Shown: positions 1-11,505, counted from the stretch's first letter. The stretch is 64,000 bases of DNA from JBDHWG01 sp039810085 (GCA_039810085.1 JBDHWG010000001.1:372001-436000), one strand, 5' to 3'. Made by a program: numbers and translations. Notes: generated from the letters alone by a model not told the origin.

Positions 1-139
1 CAAGGTTGATGCCGGCGTCGAGGGCGCGAAAGAGGATTGACCTCGACTCATCCTCCGGCGTCGGGTCGGCGAAGTTGGCCGTTCCCAGGGCAATGGGCGC
101 GACCTTGACGCCGGTGCGGCCGAGCAAGCGATACTCCAT
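1..139 (-). CDS. Aldo/keto reductase, N-terminal fragment (runs off the window)
   Basis: The reverse strand from an ATG at 139 reads MEYRLLGRTGVKVAPIALG and then TANFADPTPEDESRSIL, open to the window edge. The opening Y-R-x-LGRTGxxVxxxxLGT is the usual start of the NADPH-dependent aldo/keto reductase family, which folds as a TIM barrel and reduces aldehydes and ketones in the cytosol. Only 46 residues are visible, so the catalytic Tyr and Lys lie outside the window and the substrate cannot be judged. The start codon is followed upstream by about 40 bases and then by the repeat block at 178-716. Confidence 0.8.
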   Translation of the reverse strand, partial: MEYRLLGRTGVKVAPIALGTANFADPTPEDESRSILFRALDAGINL

Positions 140-177
140 GTGGGTATGTCTCCGATACGTCTTGATACAAAGGGCGT

Positions 178-716
178 CATTGCGAGCGAATGCGAAGCAA
201 TCCCCCGCCGTTGCGTCAGACAGTCCAGTTGAGGAATAGCGGCGCTTTCGCCAGCCGTGAGATTGCTTCGCTCACGCTCGCAATGACGGCTTAGCAGTGT
301 TCTCGTGTCGGCGCACGCCGTCATAGGGCGTGCGGGTCTCGCAACGACGACCTGACCTGTCATTGCGAGCGAATGCGAAGCAATCCCCCGCCGTTGCGTC
401 AGACAGTCTAGTTGAGGAATAGCGGCGCTTTCGCCAGCCGTGAGATTGCTTCGCTCACGCTCGCAATGACGGCTTAGCAGTGTTCTCGTGTCGGCGCACG
501 CCGTCATAGGGCGTGCGGGTCTCGCAACGACGACCTGACCTGTCATTGCGAGCGAATGCGAAGCAATCCCTCGCCGTTGCGTCAGACAGTCTAGTTGAGG
601 AATGGCGGCGCTTTCGCCAGCCCTGAGATTGCTTCGCTCACGCTCGCAATGACGGCTTAGCAGTGTTCTCGTGTCGGCGCACGCCGTCATAGGGCGTGCG
701 GGTCTCGCAACGACGA
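178..716. repeat. Three tandem copies of a 183-bp REP-like unit (family A)
   Basis: The unit begins with CATTGCGAGCGAATGCG at 178, 361 and 544, giving an exact 183-base period and about 2.9 copies with only a few substitutions between them. Each unit contains an inverted pair, GCGAAGCAATC and GATTGCTTCGC, flanked by ATTGCGAG and CTCGCAAT, so each can fold into a long hairpin. No credible gene lies in this roughly 540-base stretch. The block ends two bases before the stop codon of the threonine dehydratase gene. Further family members occur at five other loci in the window. Confidence 0.9.
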
Positions 717-718
717 CC

Positions 719-1675
719 TCAGACATGCGCAATCAGCTGCGCCAGGCGGTCCGCCCCAATATTGCCGCCGCTCACAATGCTGACGACGGGCCGGTCCGGG
801 TCGAACCTTGCTGCGCCGCACAACAGGGCCGCCATGGCCGCTGCCCCGGACGGCTCGGCCAGCAGCTTCGTGCGCTCCAGGATGAGCACCATCGCGTCGC
901 GGATGGCGGTGTCGTTCACGAGCACGACGTCGTCCACATACTGCCGCACGATTTCGTAGTTGGGCTGGCCGGCGTAGGGCGGGGCCAGGCCGTCGGCGAT
1001 GGTGTGGACACTATCAAGCCGAACGGCGTGGCCCGCCGCCAGACTGCGTCTCATGGACGGCGCGCCCTCCGGCTCGACGCCGATGATGCGCACCCGGGGG
1101 TGGTACGTTTTCACGGCCACGGCGACGCCCGCGATGAGGCCACCGCCGCCGATGCCGACGACAATCGTGCCGACGTCCGGCAGGTCCTCGATGATTTCCA
1201 GCCCCGTTGTGCCGGCGCCCGCGATGATGGCCGGATCGTCGAAGGGCGGGATGTAGGTCATGCCCGCCTGCCGCGCCAATTCCTGCGCCCGCTCGATGAC
1301 GCGCATCACCGTGCTTTCCAGGACGACGCTGGCCCCGTAGCCGCGCACCGCGGCGAGCTTGGCCGGCATCGCCGACTCGGGCATGACCACGGTGCAAGGG
1401 ACGCCCTCGGCTTGCGCCGCCCACGCGAGGGCCTGGGCGTGGTTGCCCGCCGATGCCGTGACCATGCCCCGCCCGCGCTCCTCCGGCGTCAGCGTGCGCA
1501 GCTTGTTCAGCACGCCGCGCACCTTGAACGAGCCGGTCTTCTGCCAGTTCTCCAGCTTGAGATAGAGGGGAGCGCCGATGCGCTCGGAGAGAGCGGCGCT
1601 GCCGACCAGGGGCGTGCGATGTACGCGCCCGGCGATTGTCTTTTGCGCCACGACAACATCATCGAACGTGACCAT
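719..1675 (-). CDS. PLP-dependent threonine/serine dehydratase (ACT-less type)
   Basis: This 318-residue protein is a fold-type II pyridoxal phosphate enzyme. TGSFKVRG holds the Schiff-base lysine (about K51), SAGNHAQ is the substrate and carboxylate loop, and GIGGGGLIAG at about residue 170 is the phosphate-binding glycine loop. Such enzymes deaminate L-threonine to 2-oxobutyrate, or serine to pyruvate. There is no C-terminal ACT regulatory domain, so it resembles the short catabolic form or a serine racemase-like relative rather than the feedback-inhibited isoleucine enzyme. I chose the ATG at 1675 because a GAGG box lies just upstream; an in-frame start at 1720 would add 15 non-conserved residues. 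The stop codon abuts the family A repeat block. Confidence 0.88.
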   Translation of the reverse strand: MVTFDDVVVAQKTIAGRVHRTPLVGSAALSERIGAPLYLKLENWQKTGSFKVRGVLNKLRTLTPEERGRGMVTASAGNHAQALAWAAQAEGVPCTVVMPESAMPAKLAAVRGYGASVVLESTVMRVIERAQELARQAGMTYIPPFDDPAIIAGAGTTGLEIIEDLPDVGTIVVGIGGGGLIAGVAVAVKTYHPRVRIIGVEPEGAPSMRRSLAAGHAVRLDSVHTIADGLAPPYAGQPNYEIVRQYVDDVVLVNDTAIRDAMVLILERTKLLAEPSGAAAMAALLCGAARFDPDRPVVSIVSGGNIGADRLAQLIAHV

Positions 1676-1752
1676 AGTCCCTCGTCCTAATTGCGAGTTC
1701 CGTAGACGGGGATGATACACGCGCGCGGCGCTGAATTCAAGTTGAGGTTACA

Positions 1753-3603
1753 TCAGGGGCGCACAGCAAGCTGGCCCAGGGTGGCGTTGAGCAGCTCTTG
1801 CTGGTGTTCCGGCTCGTACAGAATGACCCGCAGCGTGTACACCCCAGGTGTCAGGTCGCCTGGGATGCCCAGCGCGAGGCGGTCCTCGACCACATCGCCC
1901 GCCTGCCAATTCTGCGTAGACAGCGCCCCATCATCTGGCTCGCGGTCGCGCTGCCACGCCAGGTTTCCGTTGGCATCGTAGAGGCGTAGCGAGACTTTGC
2001 TGTCCGGCGGGAGCGAACCGTGGGGCAGCCAGCGCAGCTCGACATCCACGATGTCATCGGGCTTCGCCGGGTTTGGTCCGGCGGCCCAGGTCAGTGCAAC
2101 CGGCGCGGAGCCGTCTATGGCGCTCGGCGGCTGGGGCGTCACGATAGCATCCGGGAACGAGTACGCATACACCGTGTACGCCTCGAACTCCTCACGCAGC
2201 GCCTGGAACCCGTGCGTATCCAGCCACGCCTTCACGTTGTCGGACTCGTCGGGGGGGCGCGTAATGAGCCATACAATCGGGTGGTCGGCGGCGGCCTCCG
2301 CGACGGCCCCTATCTCCGCCGCTGGTCCCTGCTGGCGTAAGCGGCCGCGCAGATTGATCACGCTGTCGAACTCGTCGCTTCCGTACCGCTCCAAGGCACT
2401 CAAGCGCGGACCATCGGCCAGGATTGCCGTGTTCGGTCCGCTGTTCTCCTGAATGAGCGTCATGTACTCTTTATCCAGGGACTTGGCGTAGTGGTCGTCA
2501 GTATACCAGAGGTTCAGGCTATACGCAGCGCCCGCCACCAGGAAGACGACCGTGGCGCCGCTGAGGGCGACGCTGCGCCGGTTGAGCGCCAGGATGGCTT
2601 GCGCCAGGATGAGGCTGTAGACCGGCGCGACCATGATGAAGTAGCGCGGGTGGAAGGTCGAGCCGCGCGAGAGGAGCGCGGCCGCCATGCACAGCGGCAC
2701 GGCGATGGCGATCACGGCCAGGTCAATCCCGGCATAGTCGCTGCGCTCGCGCGCCCACAGAAAAAGTGAGGCCAGCCCAACCAGCGTGAGAATGACAGCG
2801 CCTACGCCAAGCCAGAGAAAGGCATGGTCTGGCAGCGTCGTGCCAAACGCATACATGGCGGCGTAGTCCAGCGGATTGGCCGATAGCGGCGCTACGGGGC
2901 TGTTGTACTCGCCCAGGTGGACGACACGCGCCAGCCACGGGATGCATAACAGGCCAATACCGGCGCTGGCGAGAAGAAGTGTTTGAGCCTGGGTGCGGCG
3001 CTGGCGGCTCACCCCGTCACGCGGATACATCATCCGAGCCGTACCCCACAGCAGCCCAAACACCGGAATGAGCGCGCCATAGTAGTGGGTGTACATCGCC
3101 GCCACGCAGGCAGCCACGTAGACCCCTCCCGCCACCACGCGCCGGTCTGGCTCGGTCAGCGCCACGTCGAGCGCCCACAGGGCCATCAAGCCCAGGCCCA
3201 CCAACATGCTGTACATGCGCGTGTCCTGGCTGTACCACACCTGGAAGGGGTTGATGGCGAGCAGGAAAGCGGCCATCACCGCTGCGGGGCGCGCGACGAG
3301 GCGGCGGCCAAGCGCGTAGAGGAGGGGAACGGCGAGGGTGCCCCAGATGACGGACAGGAAGCGGAGCGCGAAGTCGGAGCTACCCGCAGCGAGAGTCCAG
3401 CAATGCAGCAGCCAGAAGTACAGCGGTACGTGCTCGACCGGCAGGTCCCGTAGTAACTCAGACGGCGCTAGCATGGCGCGGCCAAGAGATGTAAACTCGT
3501 CACTCCATAGGCCCTGGGTATCCAGGTGAGTGACCCGCAACCCGAACGCTAATGCTGTAATGACGACTAAGATCAAAGCCGTTCGAGTCAAACGCAACGT
3601 CAT
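1753..3603 (-). CDS. GT39-family membrane glycosyltransferase
   Basis: The protein is 616 residues with many hydrophobic segments in its first 420 residues and a soluble C-terminal domain. The first membrane helix is followed by THLDTQGLWSDEFTS, the acidic loop typical of dolichyl- or polyprenyl-phosphate-mannose-dependent (GT39/ArnT-like) transferases, and PFQVWYSQDTRMYS follows after the third to fourth helix. Such enzymes move a sugar from a lipid carrier to protein or glycan outside the membrane. The start is the ATG at 3603; the open frame extends upstream to 3750, but that part overlaps the UDG gene. It lies 7 bases after the UDG stop codon and is probably co-transcribed with it. The C-terminal 200 residues look beta-rich and are unassigned. 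Confidence 0.8.
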   Translation of the reverse strand: MTLRLTRTALILVVITALAFGLRVTHLDTQGLWSDEFTSLGRAMLAPSELLRDLPVEHVPLYFWLLHCWTLAAGSSDFALRFLSVIWGTLAVPLLYALGRRLVARPAAVMAAFLLAINPFQVWYSQDTRMYSMLVGLGLMALWALDVALTEPDRRVVAGGVYVAACVAAMYTHYYGALIPVFGLLWGTARMMYPRDGVSRQRRTQAQTLLLASAGIGLLCIPWLARVVHLGEYNSPVAPLSANPLDYAAMYAFGTTLPDHAFLWLGVGAVILTLVGLASLFLWARERSDYAGIDLAVIAIAVPLCMAAALLSRGSTFHPRYFIMVAPVYSLILAQAILALNRRSVALSGATVVFLVAGAAYSLNLWYTDDHYAKSLDKEYMTLIQENSGPNTAILADGPRLSALERYGSDEFDSVINLRGRLRQQGPAAEIGAVAEAAADHPIVWLITRPPDESDNVKAWLDTHGFQALREEFEAYTVYAYSFPDAIVTPQPPSAIDGSAPVALTWAAGPNPAKPDDIVDVELRWLPHGSLPPDSKVSLRLYDANGNLAWQRDREPDDGALSTQNWQAGDVVEDRLALGIPGDLTPGVYTLRVILYEPEHQQELLNATLGQLAVRP

Positions 3604-3610
3604 TGAACCT

Positions 3611-4315
3611 CTATAAACCGAACTGTGCTCGCAATTCCCGTAGCGTCGCCAGGGCAGCGTGCAGCCGTTCCTGGTTCGCCGGATCGTTGTGCCAGCGGCT
3701 GACGCCGGACGGGTGCGGCAGCGGCAGGAGGACGCGCGTTCGCCCCGCAATATCCCGCTCCAGCGGCTGACCGACGACGTCGTCCAGGCGCACCTTGCCC
3801 AGGATGCGCTCGACCGCCGCCGCGCCGAGCAGGATAATCAGGTCGGGGTCCACCAGCGCCAGCTCCCGCTCCAGATAGGGCGCGCACAGCCGGACTTCGA
3901 CCGCCGTGGGGCGTCGGTCGCCCTGACCGCTGCGCGCCGGTCCGGGGTAGCACTTGGTCACCGCCGTCATGTACGCCGTGGCGCGAAACTGGGCCTCCAA
4001 CCAGCCCGCCTCTTCGAGCCAGTCCCATATCTTAGGCCGCGGCCGGCCTTCACGCCAGGCGAACGGACGGTCCTGCTGAGCGCCCGCCAGCGACGGCGCT
4101 TGCCCGATGAGCATCACCCGCGAGGGACGATGCCCGCCAATGACGGCCCCACCGACGAAGTAGCCCGCCTCAGCACAGCGTCGGCAGGAATACACTGCGG
4201 CGCGCAGGGCAGCCAGCGCCGCGACTGCGTCGTCCGTCGATGCCACCGGGTTTTCGCCTGGGTTTGGCGTCTTCCCCTCCCCTATATACACTTCTTGGCT
4301 ATCCATAAGTTTCAC
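3611..4315 (-). CDS. Uracil-DNA glycosylase superfamily protein (Fe-S type)
   Basis: The 234-residue protein carries the UDG motifs LIGQAPS (motif 1 position) and LPLPHPSGVSRWH (motif 2/3 position). It also has cysteines in a CRRC pair near the N terminus plus single cysteines in TKCYPG and RLCAPYL, the layout of the [4Fe-4S] cluster in family 4/5 UDGs. These excise uracil or other deaminated bases. Motif 1 reads GQAPS rather than the GExPG/GExAPG of classical family 4/5 enzymes, so the substrate may differ. The longest frame starts at a GTG (4315); an ATG at 4306 is equally possible and neither has a strong ribosome-binding site. It is divergent from the M50 gene. Confidence 0.8.
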   Translation of the reverse strand: MKLMDSQEVYIGEGKTPNPGENPVASTDDAVAALAALRAAVYSCRRCAEAGYFVGGAVIGGHRPSRVMLIGQAPSLAGAQQDRPFAWREGRPRPKIWDWLEEAGWLEAQFRATAYMTAVTKCYPGPARSGQGDRRPTAVEVRLCAPYLERELALVDPDLIILLGAAAVERILGKVRLDDVVGQPLERDIAGRTRVLLPLPHPSGVSRWHNDPANQERLHAALATLRELRAQFGL

Positions 4316-4343
4316 GCTTCGCCCAATTTCTAGTTCGAGGATT

Positions 4344-5453
4344 ATGCTTCATCCTGACGCCGACAATCTCGCCCTGGACCTGCGCACCTCCATGGCGAGC
4401 GTCTTCGACGTGCGCGACATTCGGCGCGGCCACGACGGGCGCATCTGGGAATTCTACGGCCATCTGACGACTTCCGCCAGCGATGCCATGCGCGCCCTGG
4501 GCGATGCCTTTGGCGCGCTCGGCTTCACCCCGTTCCTGTTCCACGACGGGGGGAGCGACGTTGTCATCGCCTACCCCTTTGCCGCCACGCGCCCAGGCCC
4601 GCCGCGCTGGGGCTTGAGCCTGTTCTTGCTCCTCCTGACACTCGGCCTGCTGACCATCACCGGCGCTCTCGTCCAAGCGGCGCGGGCGGGCGTCCACACG
4701 GACCTGTCCGTGGCATCCGTCCTCGACGCCCTGGCCGACCACGGCGCGGCGGGTTTCACCTTCGCCGCCTCGCTGCTACTCATCCTCGGCGCGCACGAGA
4801 TGGGGCACTACCTCACGGCGCGGCGCTCGCGCATGAACATCTCCCTACCGTACTTCATGCCCGCGCCGCCGCCGCCCTGGGGTCTCGGCACGCTCGGCGC
4901 GTTCATTGCCATGCGCGGCCCGGCGCCTAACCGCCGGGCGCTGTTCGACATGGCGCTGGCTGGCCCCATCGCCGGGCTGCTGGTCGCCATTCCGCTCCTG
5001 GTCATCGGCCTGCGCCAGGCCGCGACCGCTTCCCTGACCGTGCCCGTCACGCCCCCCCTGCTGGCGGCCGGGCTGGCGCAACTCTTGCGGGGAAGCCAGC
5101 CGGCAGGAACGAGCATCGACTGGTTCGACCCGGTGCTGTTCGCAGCGTGGCTTGGCGTCCAGCTCACCGCCATCAACCTGCTACCCGTGGGCCAGCTCGA
5201 CGGCGGCCACGTCGCTTACGCGGCGCTCGGCCGGCAGGCGATCTGGTTGGCGCGAGCCGTGTGGGTCGCTCTCATTGGCATGGTCGTGCTGTCGCCGACG
5301 TGGGGCCTGTACGCGGTCATTCTGGCCGTCGTCGGGCTGCGCCACCCGCCGCCGCAGGACGACATCACCCGCGTAGGACGCGGGCGGCTGATCTGGGCGG
5401 GCGTGGCCCTGGCGCTGCTCGCGCTGACATTCTCCCCACACCCACTACCATAA
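4344..5453 (+). CDS. Site-2-type membrane zinc metalloprotease (M50)
   Basis: This 369-residue integral membrane protein has a soluble N-terminal domain of about 90 residues, followed by hydrophobic segments. It has HEMGHYLTARR at about residue 152, the HExxH zinc motif inside a helix. The partner motif INLLPVGQLDGGH at about residue 280 supplies the third ligand, as in the NPDG box of S2P proteases. The layout (HExxH, FMPAPPPPWGLGTLGAFI, then LLPVGQLDGGH) resembles the EGY1/plant-chloroplast and cyanobacterial S2P group. Such proteases cleave membrane-spanning substrates, often anti-sigma factors; the substrate here is unknown. The upstream spacer to the divergent UDG gene is only 28 bases. 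Confidence 0.88.
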   Translation: MLHPDADNLALDLRTSMASVFDVRDIRRGHDGRIWEFYGHLTTSASDAMRALGDAFGALGFTPFLFHDGGSDVVIAYPFAATRPGPPRWGLSLFLLLLTLGLLTITGALVQAARAGVHTDLSVASVLDALADHGAAGFTFAASLLLILGAHEMGHYLTARRSRMNISLPYFMPAPPPPWGLGTLGAFIAMRGPAPNRRALFDMALAGPIAGLLVAIPLLVIGLRQAATASLTVPVTPPLLAAGLAQLLRGSQPAGTSIDWFDPVLFAAWLGVQLTAINLLPVGQLDGGHVAYAALGRQAIWLARAVWVALIGMVVLSPTWGLYAVILAVVGLRHPPPQDDITRVGRGRLIWAGVALALLALTFSPHPLP

Positions 5454-5457
5454 CCCA

Positions 5458-5486
5458 TTGACGAGCGCCGGGGACCGCGCTATAGT
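5458..5486 (+). promoter_or_regulatory. Sigma70-type promoter of the pulA operon
   Basis: TTGACG at 5458-5463 and TATAGT at 5481-5486 are separated by exactly 17 bases. Each differs from the consensus at one position. The start codon of pulA lies 30 bases downstream, preceded by AGAGGGAAGC. Confidence 0.75.
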
Positions 5487-5515
5487 ATTGTTTATTCTAT
5501 TGTCCAGAGGGAAGC

Positions 5516-8257
<2,742 letters not shown>

Positions 8258-8278
8258 GGGTCAGCAGGAGGAGCTGCT

Positions 8279-9166
8279 GTGCTTAATATCAGGACTTTTT
8301 CCGCCTTTTCCCACGACACAACGGTCAACCGCATCCAGGCCATCCAGAGCCAGGAAGGCGGCGACATCGACCCAATGTGTCGTACTTGGCTGTGGACGCA
8401 CGGCCAGAAAACGCCCCGCGCCCTCGTCTACTTCCACGGCTACACCAACTGCCCGGCCCAGCTGGACCAGCTTGGCGAGACGCTGTACCAGAAGGGCCTG
8501 AACGTCTATGTGCCGCGCCTCCCGTTCCACGGCCTGACAGACCGGATGAGCACGCAGCAGGCGAACCTCACCTCGGACATGCTTGTGCGCCTGACGAACG
8601 AGTCCATCGACATAGCGCATGGTCTAGGGGACAGCGTGACGGTGATGGGCCTCTCAGCGGGCGGCGTGATGGCGGCCTACGCGGCGCAGTTCCGGGGCGA
8701 TGTGGACCTGGCCGTGGCGCTTTCACCAGCGTTCGGCCTGCCCTTCGCCCCTACCATCTTGACCAGCGTTGCGAAAGGCATCGTTCCCCGCATCCCGAAC
8801 ATCTTTATCTGGTGGGACCGGCGCGCGAAACAGACTATCCAGGGGCCGCCCTACGGCTACCCGCGCTTCTCCACGCGCGCCCTGATCAACGTCTTCAAGG
8901 CCGGCGACGCGGTGCTGGTCCAGGCGAAGCAGAGGCCGCCGGCTGCCAGGCGCGTCGTCTTGATCACCAACGCCGGCGACACGGCGATTCACCTACCGAC
9001 GGCGCGCGCGTTGGGCAAGGCATGGCAGGCGACCGCGCCCGACCGCGTCGAGGTCTTCGAGTTTCCGAAAAACCAGACCATCATCCACGACATGATCGAC
9101 CCGCGTCAGACTGCGCAGCGCATCGACGTGGTCTATCCGGTCATCCTGAAATACCTGGGAGTGTAA
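8279..9166 (+). CDS. Alpha/beta-hydrolase (lipase/esterase-like)
   Basis: The 295-residue protein has an alpha/beta-hydrolase core: LVYFHGYTNCPAQ forms the oxyanion region and VMGLSAGGVMAA carries the nucleophilic serine at about residue 126. A late Asp (NAGDTAI) and His (IIHDMID) can complete the triad. It resembles the serine aminopeptidase S33/monoacylglycerol lipase group; the substrate is unknown. The start is a GTG at 8279 with a strong AGGAGGAG box 6 bases upstream. It lies 21 bases after pulA, so both are probably on one transcript. Confidence 0.82.
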   Translation: MLNIRTFSAFSHDTTVNRIQAIQSQEGGDIDPMCRTWLWTHGQKTPRALVYFHGYTNCPAQLDQLGETLYQKGLNVYVPRLPFHGLTDRMSTQQANLTSDMLVRLTNESIDIAHGLGDSVTVMGLSAGGVMAAYAAQFRGDVDLAVALSPAFGLPFAPTILTSVAKGIVPRIPNIFIWWDRRAKQTIQGPPYGYPRFSTRALINVFKAGDAVLVQAKQRPPAARRVVLITNAGDTAIHLPTARALGKAWQATAPDRVEVFEFPKNQTIIHDMIDPRQTAQRIDVVYPVILKYLGV

Positions 9167-9169
9167 GCC

Positions 9170-9751
9170 ATGCAGCGCGTGTGCATCTTCTGCGGTTCGA
9201 GCACGGGCGGGGACCCCATCTATGCCAACGCCGCTCGACATCTTGGGGCATTGCTTGCCGAGCGAGGTTTGGGCCTCGTTTACGGCGGCGGCCATGTGGG
9301 GCTGATGGGCGTTCTCGCCGATGCGGTGCTCGCGGGCGGGGGCGAAGTCATCGGCATCATCCCAACGCACCTGGCCGAAAAAGAGCTGGCCCATCCACGC
9401 CTGACCGAGCTGCACGTGGTCGACTCGATGCACGCGCGCAAGGCCATGATGGCGGACAAGGGCGACGCGTTTATCGCCCTGCCCGGCGGGTATGGCACGT
9501 TCGAGGAATTCCTGGAGAGCCTTACCTGGGCGCAGCTCGGCCTGCACGAGAAGCCCTGCGGCCTGCTCAACGTCAACGGTTTCTATGACTCACTGCTGGC
9601 GCTGGTGGACCACGCCGTCACCCAGGGCTTCATTCGCGCCACTCACCGTGACATGCTCCTCGTCGACGATGACCCGGTGCGCTTGCTGAACCGTCTCAAG
9701 AGCTACCAGCCGGTCGCCGTCCCCAAGTGGATTACCCCTGACGACCTATAG
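9170..9751 (+). CDS. LOG family protein (TIGR00730-type nucleotide phosphoribohydrolase)
   Basis: The 193-residue protein has the two glycine-rich motifs of the LOG family: YGGGHVGLMG at about residue 37 and PGGYGTFEE at about residue 104, with the catalytic Arg and Glu in MHARKAMM and the PGGxGTxxE box. Members release free base from nucleoside 5'-monophosphates, including cytokinin ribotides; in non-plant bacteria the physiological role is mostly unclear. The opening RVCIFCGSSTG is also typical. It follows the hydrolase gene after 3 bases and is the last gene of the pulA operon, ending before the hairpin at 9761. Confidence 0.88.
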   Translation: MQRVCIFCGSSTGGDPIYANAARHLGALLAERGLGLVYGGGHVGLMGVLADAVLAGGGEVIGIIPTHLAEKELAHPRLTELHVVDSMHARKAMMADKGDAFIALPGGYGTFEEFLESLTWAQLGLHEKPCGLLNVNGFYDSLLALVDHAVTQGFIRATHRDMLLVDDDPVRLLNRLKSYQPVAVPKWITPDDL

Positions 9752-9760
9752 ATGCGCGTA

Positions 9761-9787
9761 TCGGGGCGGGTTTGGAACCCGCCCCGA
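9761..9787. terminator. Hairpin between convergent genes
   Basis: A perfect 12-base stem with a 3-base loop: TCGGGGCGGGTT pairs with AACCCGCCCCGA. It lies 10 bases after the LOG gene and 25 bases past the stop codon of the opposing gene, so it may stop transcripts from both sides. No T-run follows on either strand. Confidence 0.65.
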
Positions 9788-9811
9788 GAAAAACCCACCT
9801 ACACCACAATT

Positions 9812-10219
9812 CTAGTCGTTGAGTTTCTGCGCGGCCTTCGACGGGCCGGCCGTCCAGGCCGGTGGATCGCTGGCCGGGAACGACTCTTCGCTCGCCCGGT
9901 CGACGTACTCATCGCGCGGTGTCCCCGGCGCTTCCGGCCCGCTCTGATTGCCCATGCGGCTGGTGATCGCCGACTTGATGCGGTTGGGCATGGCGCTCGA
10001 ACGCGCAGACGCGCTCTGGCTGCGGAACAAATCACCACCCGTCGCGGACTCCTGCGGCTCGCCGCCGCGCCCCAGATAGCTGCGGATCACGAAGAAGGCC
10101 GCGACCCCCACGGCGAATGCCAGCAAGCTCAGCACAACTTTCAGCAGCCCCGCGAGCCAGGAACCCCCTGACTTCTCCATAGTATCCTGTCCCTGCGTTG
10201 AAGGGAATTTTTGCGGCAT
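9812..10219 (-). CDS. Small membrane-anchored protein, unknown, stress cluster
   Basis: The 135-residue protein has one hydrophobic segment (about residues 22-46, LAGLLKVVLSLLAFAVGVAA) followed by a polar tail. Near the C terminus is ASEESFPASDPPAW, a short motif seen at the ends of many uncharacterised small bacterial proteins. Function is unknown. The start at 10219 is supported by GGAG six bases upstream. Upstream on this strand lies a full sigma54-type site (10289-10304), arranged back to back with the one serving the YflT-like gene. A later ATG at 10180 is possible but has a weaker ribosome-binding site. Confidence 0.75.
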   Translation of the reverse strand: MPQKFPSTQGQDTMEKSGGSWLAGLLKVVLSLLAFAVGVAAFFVIRSYLGRGGEPQESATGGDLFRSQSASARSSAMPNRIKSAITSRMGNQSGPEAPGTPRDEYVDRASEESFPASDPPAWTAGPSKAAQKLND

Positions 10220-10288
10220 GCGGTACTCCTTTCTTGCGATCTAGCGACAATCGCGCCCGCGCACTCGCCGAACGCTCGCAGCATGGGT

Positions 10289-10304
10289 TGCAAGTTATAT
10301 GCCA
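10289..10304 (-). promoter_or_regulatory. Candidate sigma54 (-24/-12) promoter, leftward
   Basis: The reverse strand reads TGGCATATAACTTGCA: TGGCA and TTGCA with GG-N10-GC spacing, matching every conserved position of the RpoN consensus. It is about 70 bases upstream of the start of the small membrane protein. The site and its mirror at 10360-10375 form an inverted repeat around the divergent intergenic region. Confidence 0.75.
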
Positions 10305-10359
10305 GCCTCCCTCGGCCGCTCGGCGGAGAAGCGCAAGGAGTGGGAGCGCTTCCTGGCAC

Positions 10360-10375
10360 TGGCATAAAACTTGCA
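10360..10375 (+). promoter_or_regulatory. Candidate sigma54 (-24/-12) promoter, rightward
   Basis: TGGCATAAAACTTGCA has the GG and GC dinucleotides exactly ten bases apart and matches TGGCA/TTGCA fully. The expected transcription start is near 10386, about 50 bases before the ATG at 10438, which has AGGAG upstream. Confidence 0.78.
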
Positions 10376-10437
10376 ACCCGACATGCGGGCTGCTGTGGCC
10401 CTTCAGCGAAGAAGTTGAAAATAGAGGAGCTTGACAC

Positions 10438-11505
10438 ATGGATAATACCTTCTCGAATAACCCTGGTAACACCCGCAATTTGACCGGCCGCGACGTTGTC
10501 GCCGGCCTGTTCCACGACAATGCCTCGGCAGAGCAGGCAGTGCGCGCGCTGCGCGACGCCGGCTTCGCGCAGGACACCATCGGTGTCGCGGTCCGCGAGC
10601 GCGACGCCGAGGGCAAGATGGTCGCCGATACGGACAGCGGCGCAACGGCGGCTGGCCTGGTCGGCGGCGGCCTATTGGGTGGCCTCGTCGGCTACCTGCT
10701 CGGCATTGGCGCGCTGGCGATCCCGGGCATCGGCCCCATCGTCGCCGGCGGCATTCTCGCCTCGACCCTGGCGGGCGCGGCCATCGGCGCGGGCGCGGGC
10801 GGCCTCATCGGCGCGATGACCAGCATGGGCATCCCGGAGGAAGAGGCGTCCCACTTCAACACTGGTTTCGAGCGCGGCGACACCCTGGTGACGGTTCGCG
10901 CGGGCAACCGCGTGATGCAGGCGCTCCAGATTCTCGAGCACTACGGCGCGGACACCGGCCCCGGCGGCACGCACTACCACAAGCATGACGACGCCAGCGA
11001 GGCCGGCGCGACGACAGCGGGCGCCCTCGGCGGCGGCACGGCCGGCGCGGCGACCGGCGCGGTGATTGGCGGCCCGGTGGGCGCGGTGGCTGGCGCGGTG
11101 ATCGGCGGCACGGCCGGCGCCGTCGCGGGCAAGGCGTCTGAGGACGCAGAGCGCCCTGGCCCGAACGAGGGCGGCGAGGGGACGGCCGGTGGCAGCGTGG
11201 CGGGCGGTATCGCCGGCGCAGTCGCGGGCACGGCTATGGCCGGACCGGCCGGCACAATTCCCGGCGCGCTTATCGGCGGCACAGCCGGCGCGACGGCGGG
11301 GCACGCCGCGGGCGGCCAGAAGGCTGAGGACGACGAGGGGATGAGCGACCGCGAGATGACGGACACCAACCGCACGAGCGGCAATGTCATCAACGAGAAC
11401 GTCGTCAGCCGCGATGAGGTCATCAACCGCAACATTGTGACGCCGGATGAGGAGGACGACTCGACCGACCTCCACGGCAGCATCGACGCGGCCTCCAACC
11501 GCTAA
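10438..11505 (+). CDS. General stress protein 17M-like (YflT) glycine-zipper protein
   Basis: The 355-residue protein starts with a YflT/heat-induced stress domain: VVAGLFHDNASAEQAVRALRDAGF, followed by IGVAVRER. It then contains several Gly/Ala-rich zipper segments (VGGGLLGGLVGYLLG, then GGILASTLAGAAIGAGAGG), a short alpha/beta segment (FERGDTLVTVRAGNR) and two more glycine-zipper blocks between about residues 190 and 300. Such segments insert into or associate with membranes. The polar C-terminal tail is Asn/Asp/Glu-rich. The role is inferred from similarity to general stress proteins; the activity is unknown. A sigma54-like site lies upstream and a strong hairpin follows the gene. Confidence 0.85.
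   Translation: MDNTFSNNPGNTRNLTGRDVVAGLFHDNASAEQAVRALRDAGFAQDTIGVAVRERDAEGKMVADTDSGATAAGLVGGGLLGGLVGYLLGIGALAIPGIGPIVAGGILASTLAGAAIGAGAGGLIGAMTSMGIPEEEASHFNTGFERGDTLVTVRAGNRVMQALQILEHYGADTGPGGTHYHKHDDASEAGATTAGALGGGTAGAATGAVIGGPVGAVAGAVIGGTAGAVAGKASEDAERPGPNEGGEGTAGGSVAGGIAGAVAGTAMAGPAGTIPGALIGGTAGATAGHAAGGQKAEDDEGMSDREMTDTNRTSGNVINENVVSRDEVINRNIVTPDEEDDSTDLHGSIDAASNR

Noticed and set aside
178..716. CRISPR-like array at the 183-base tandem repeat
   Set aside because: There are no short identical repeats with unique spacers; the whole 183-base unit, including the middle, is repeated, and no cas genes are near.
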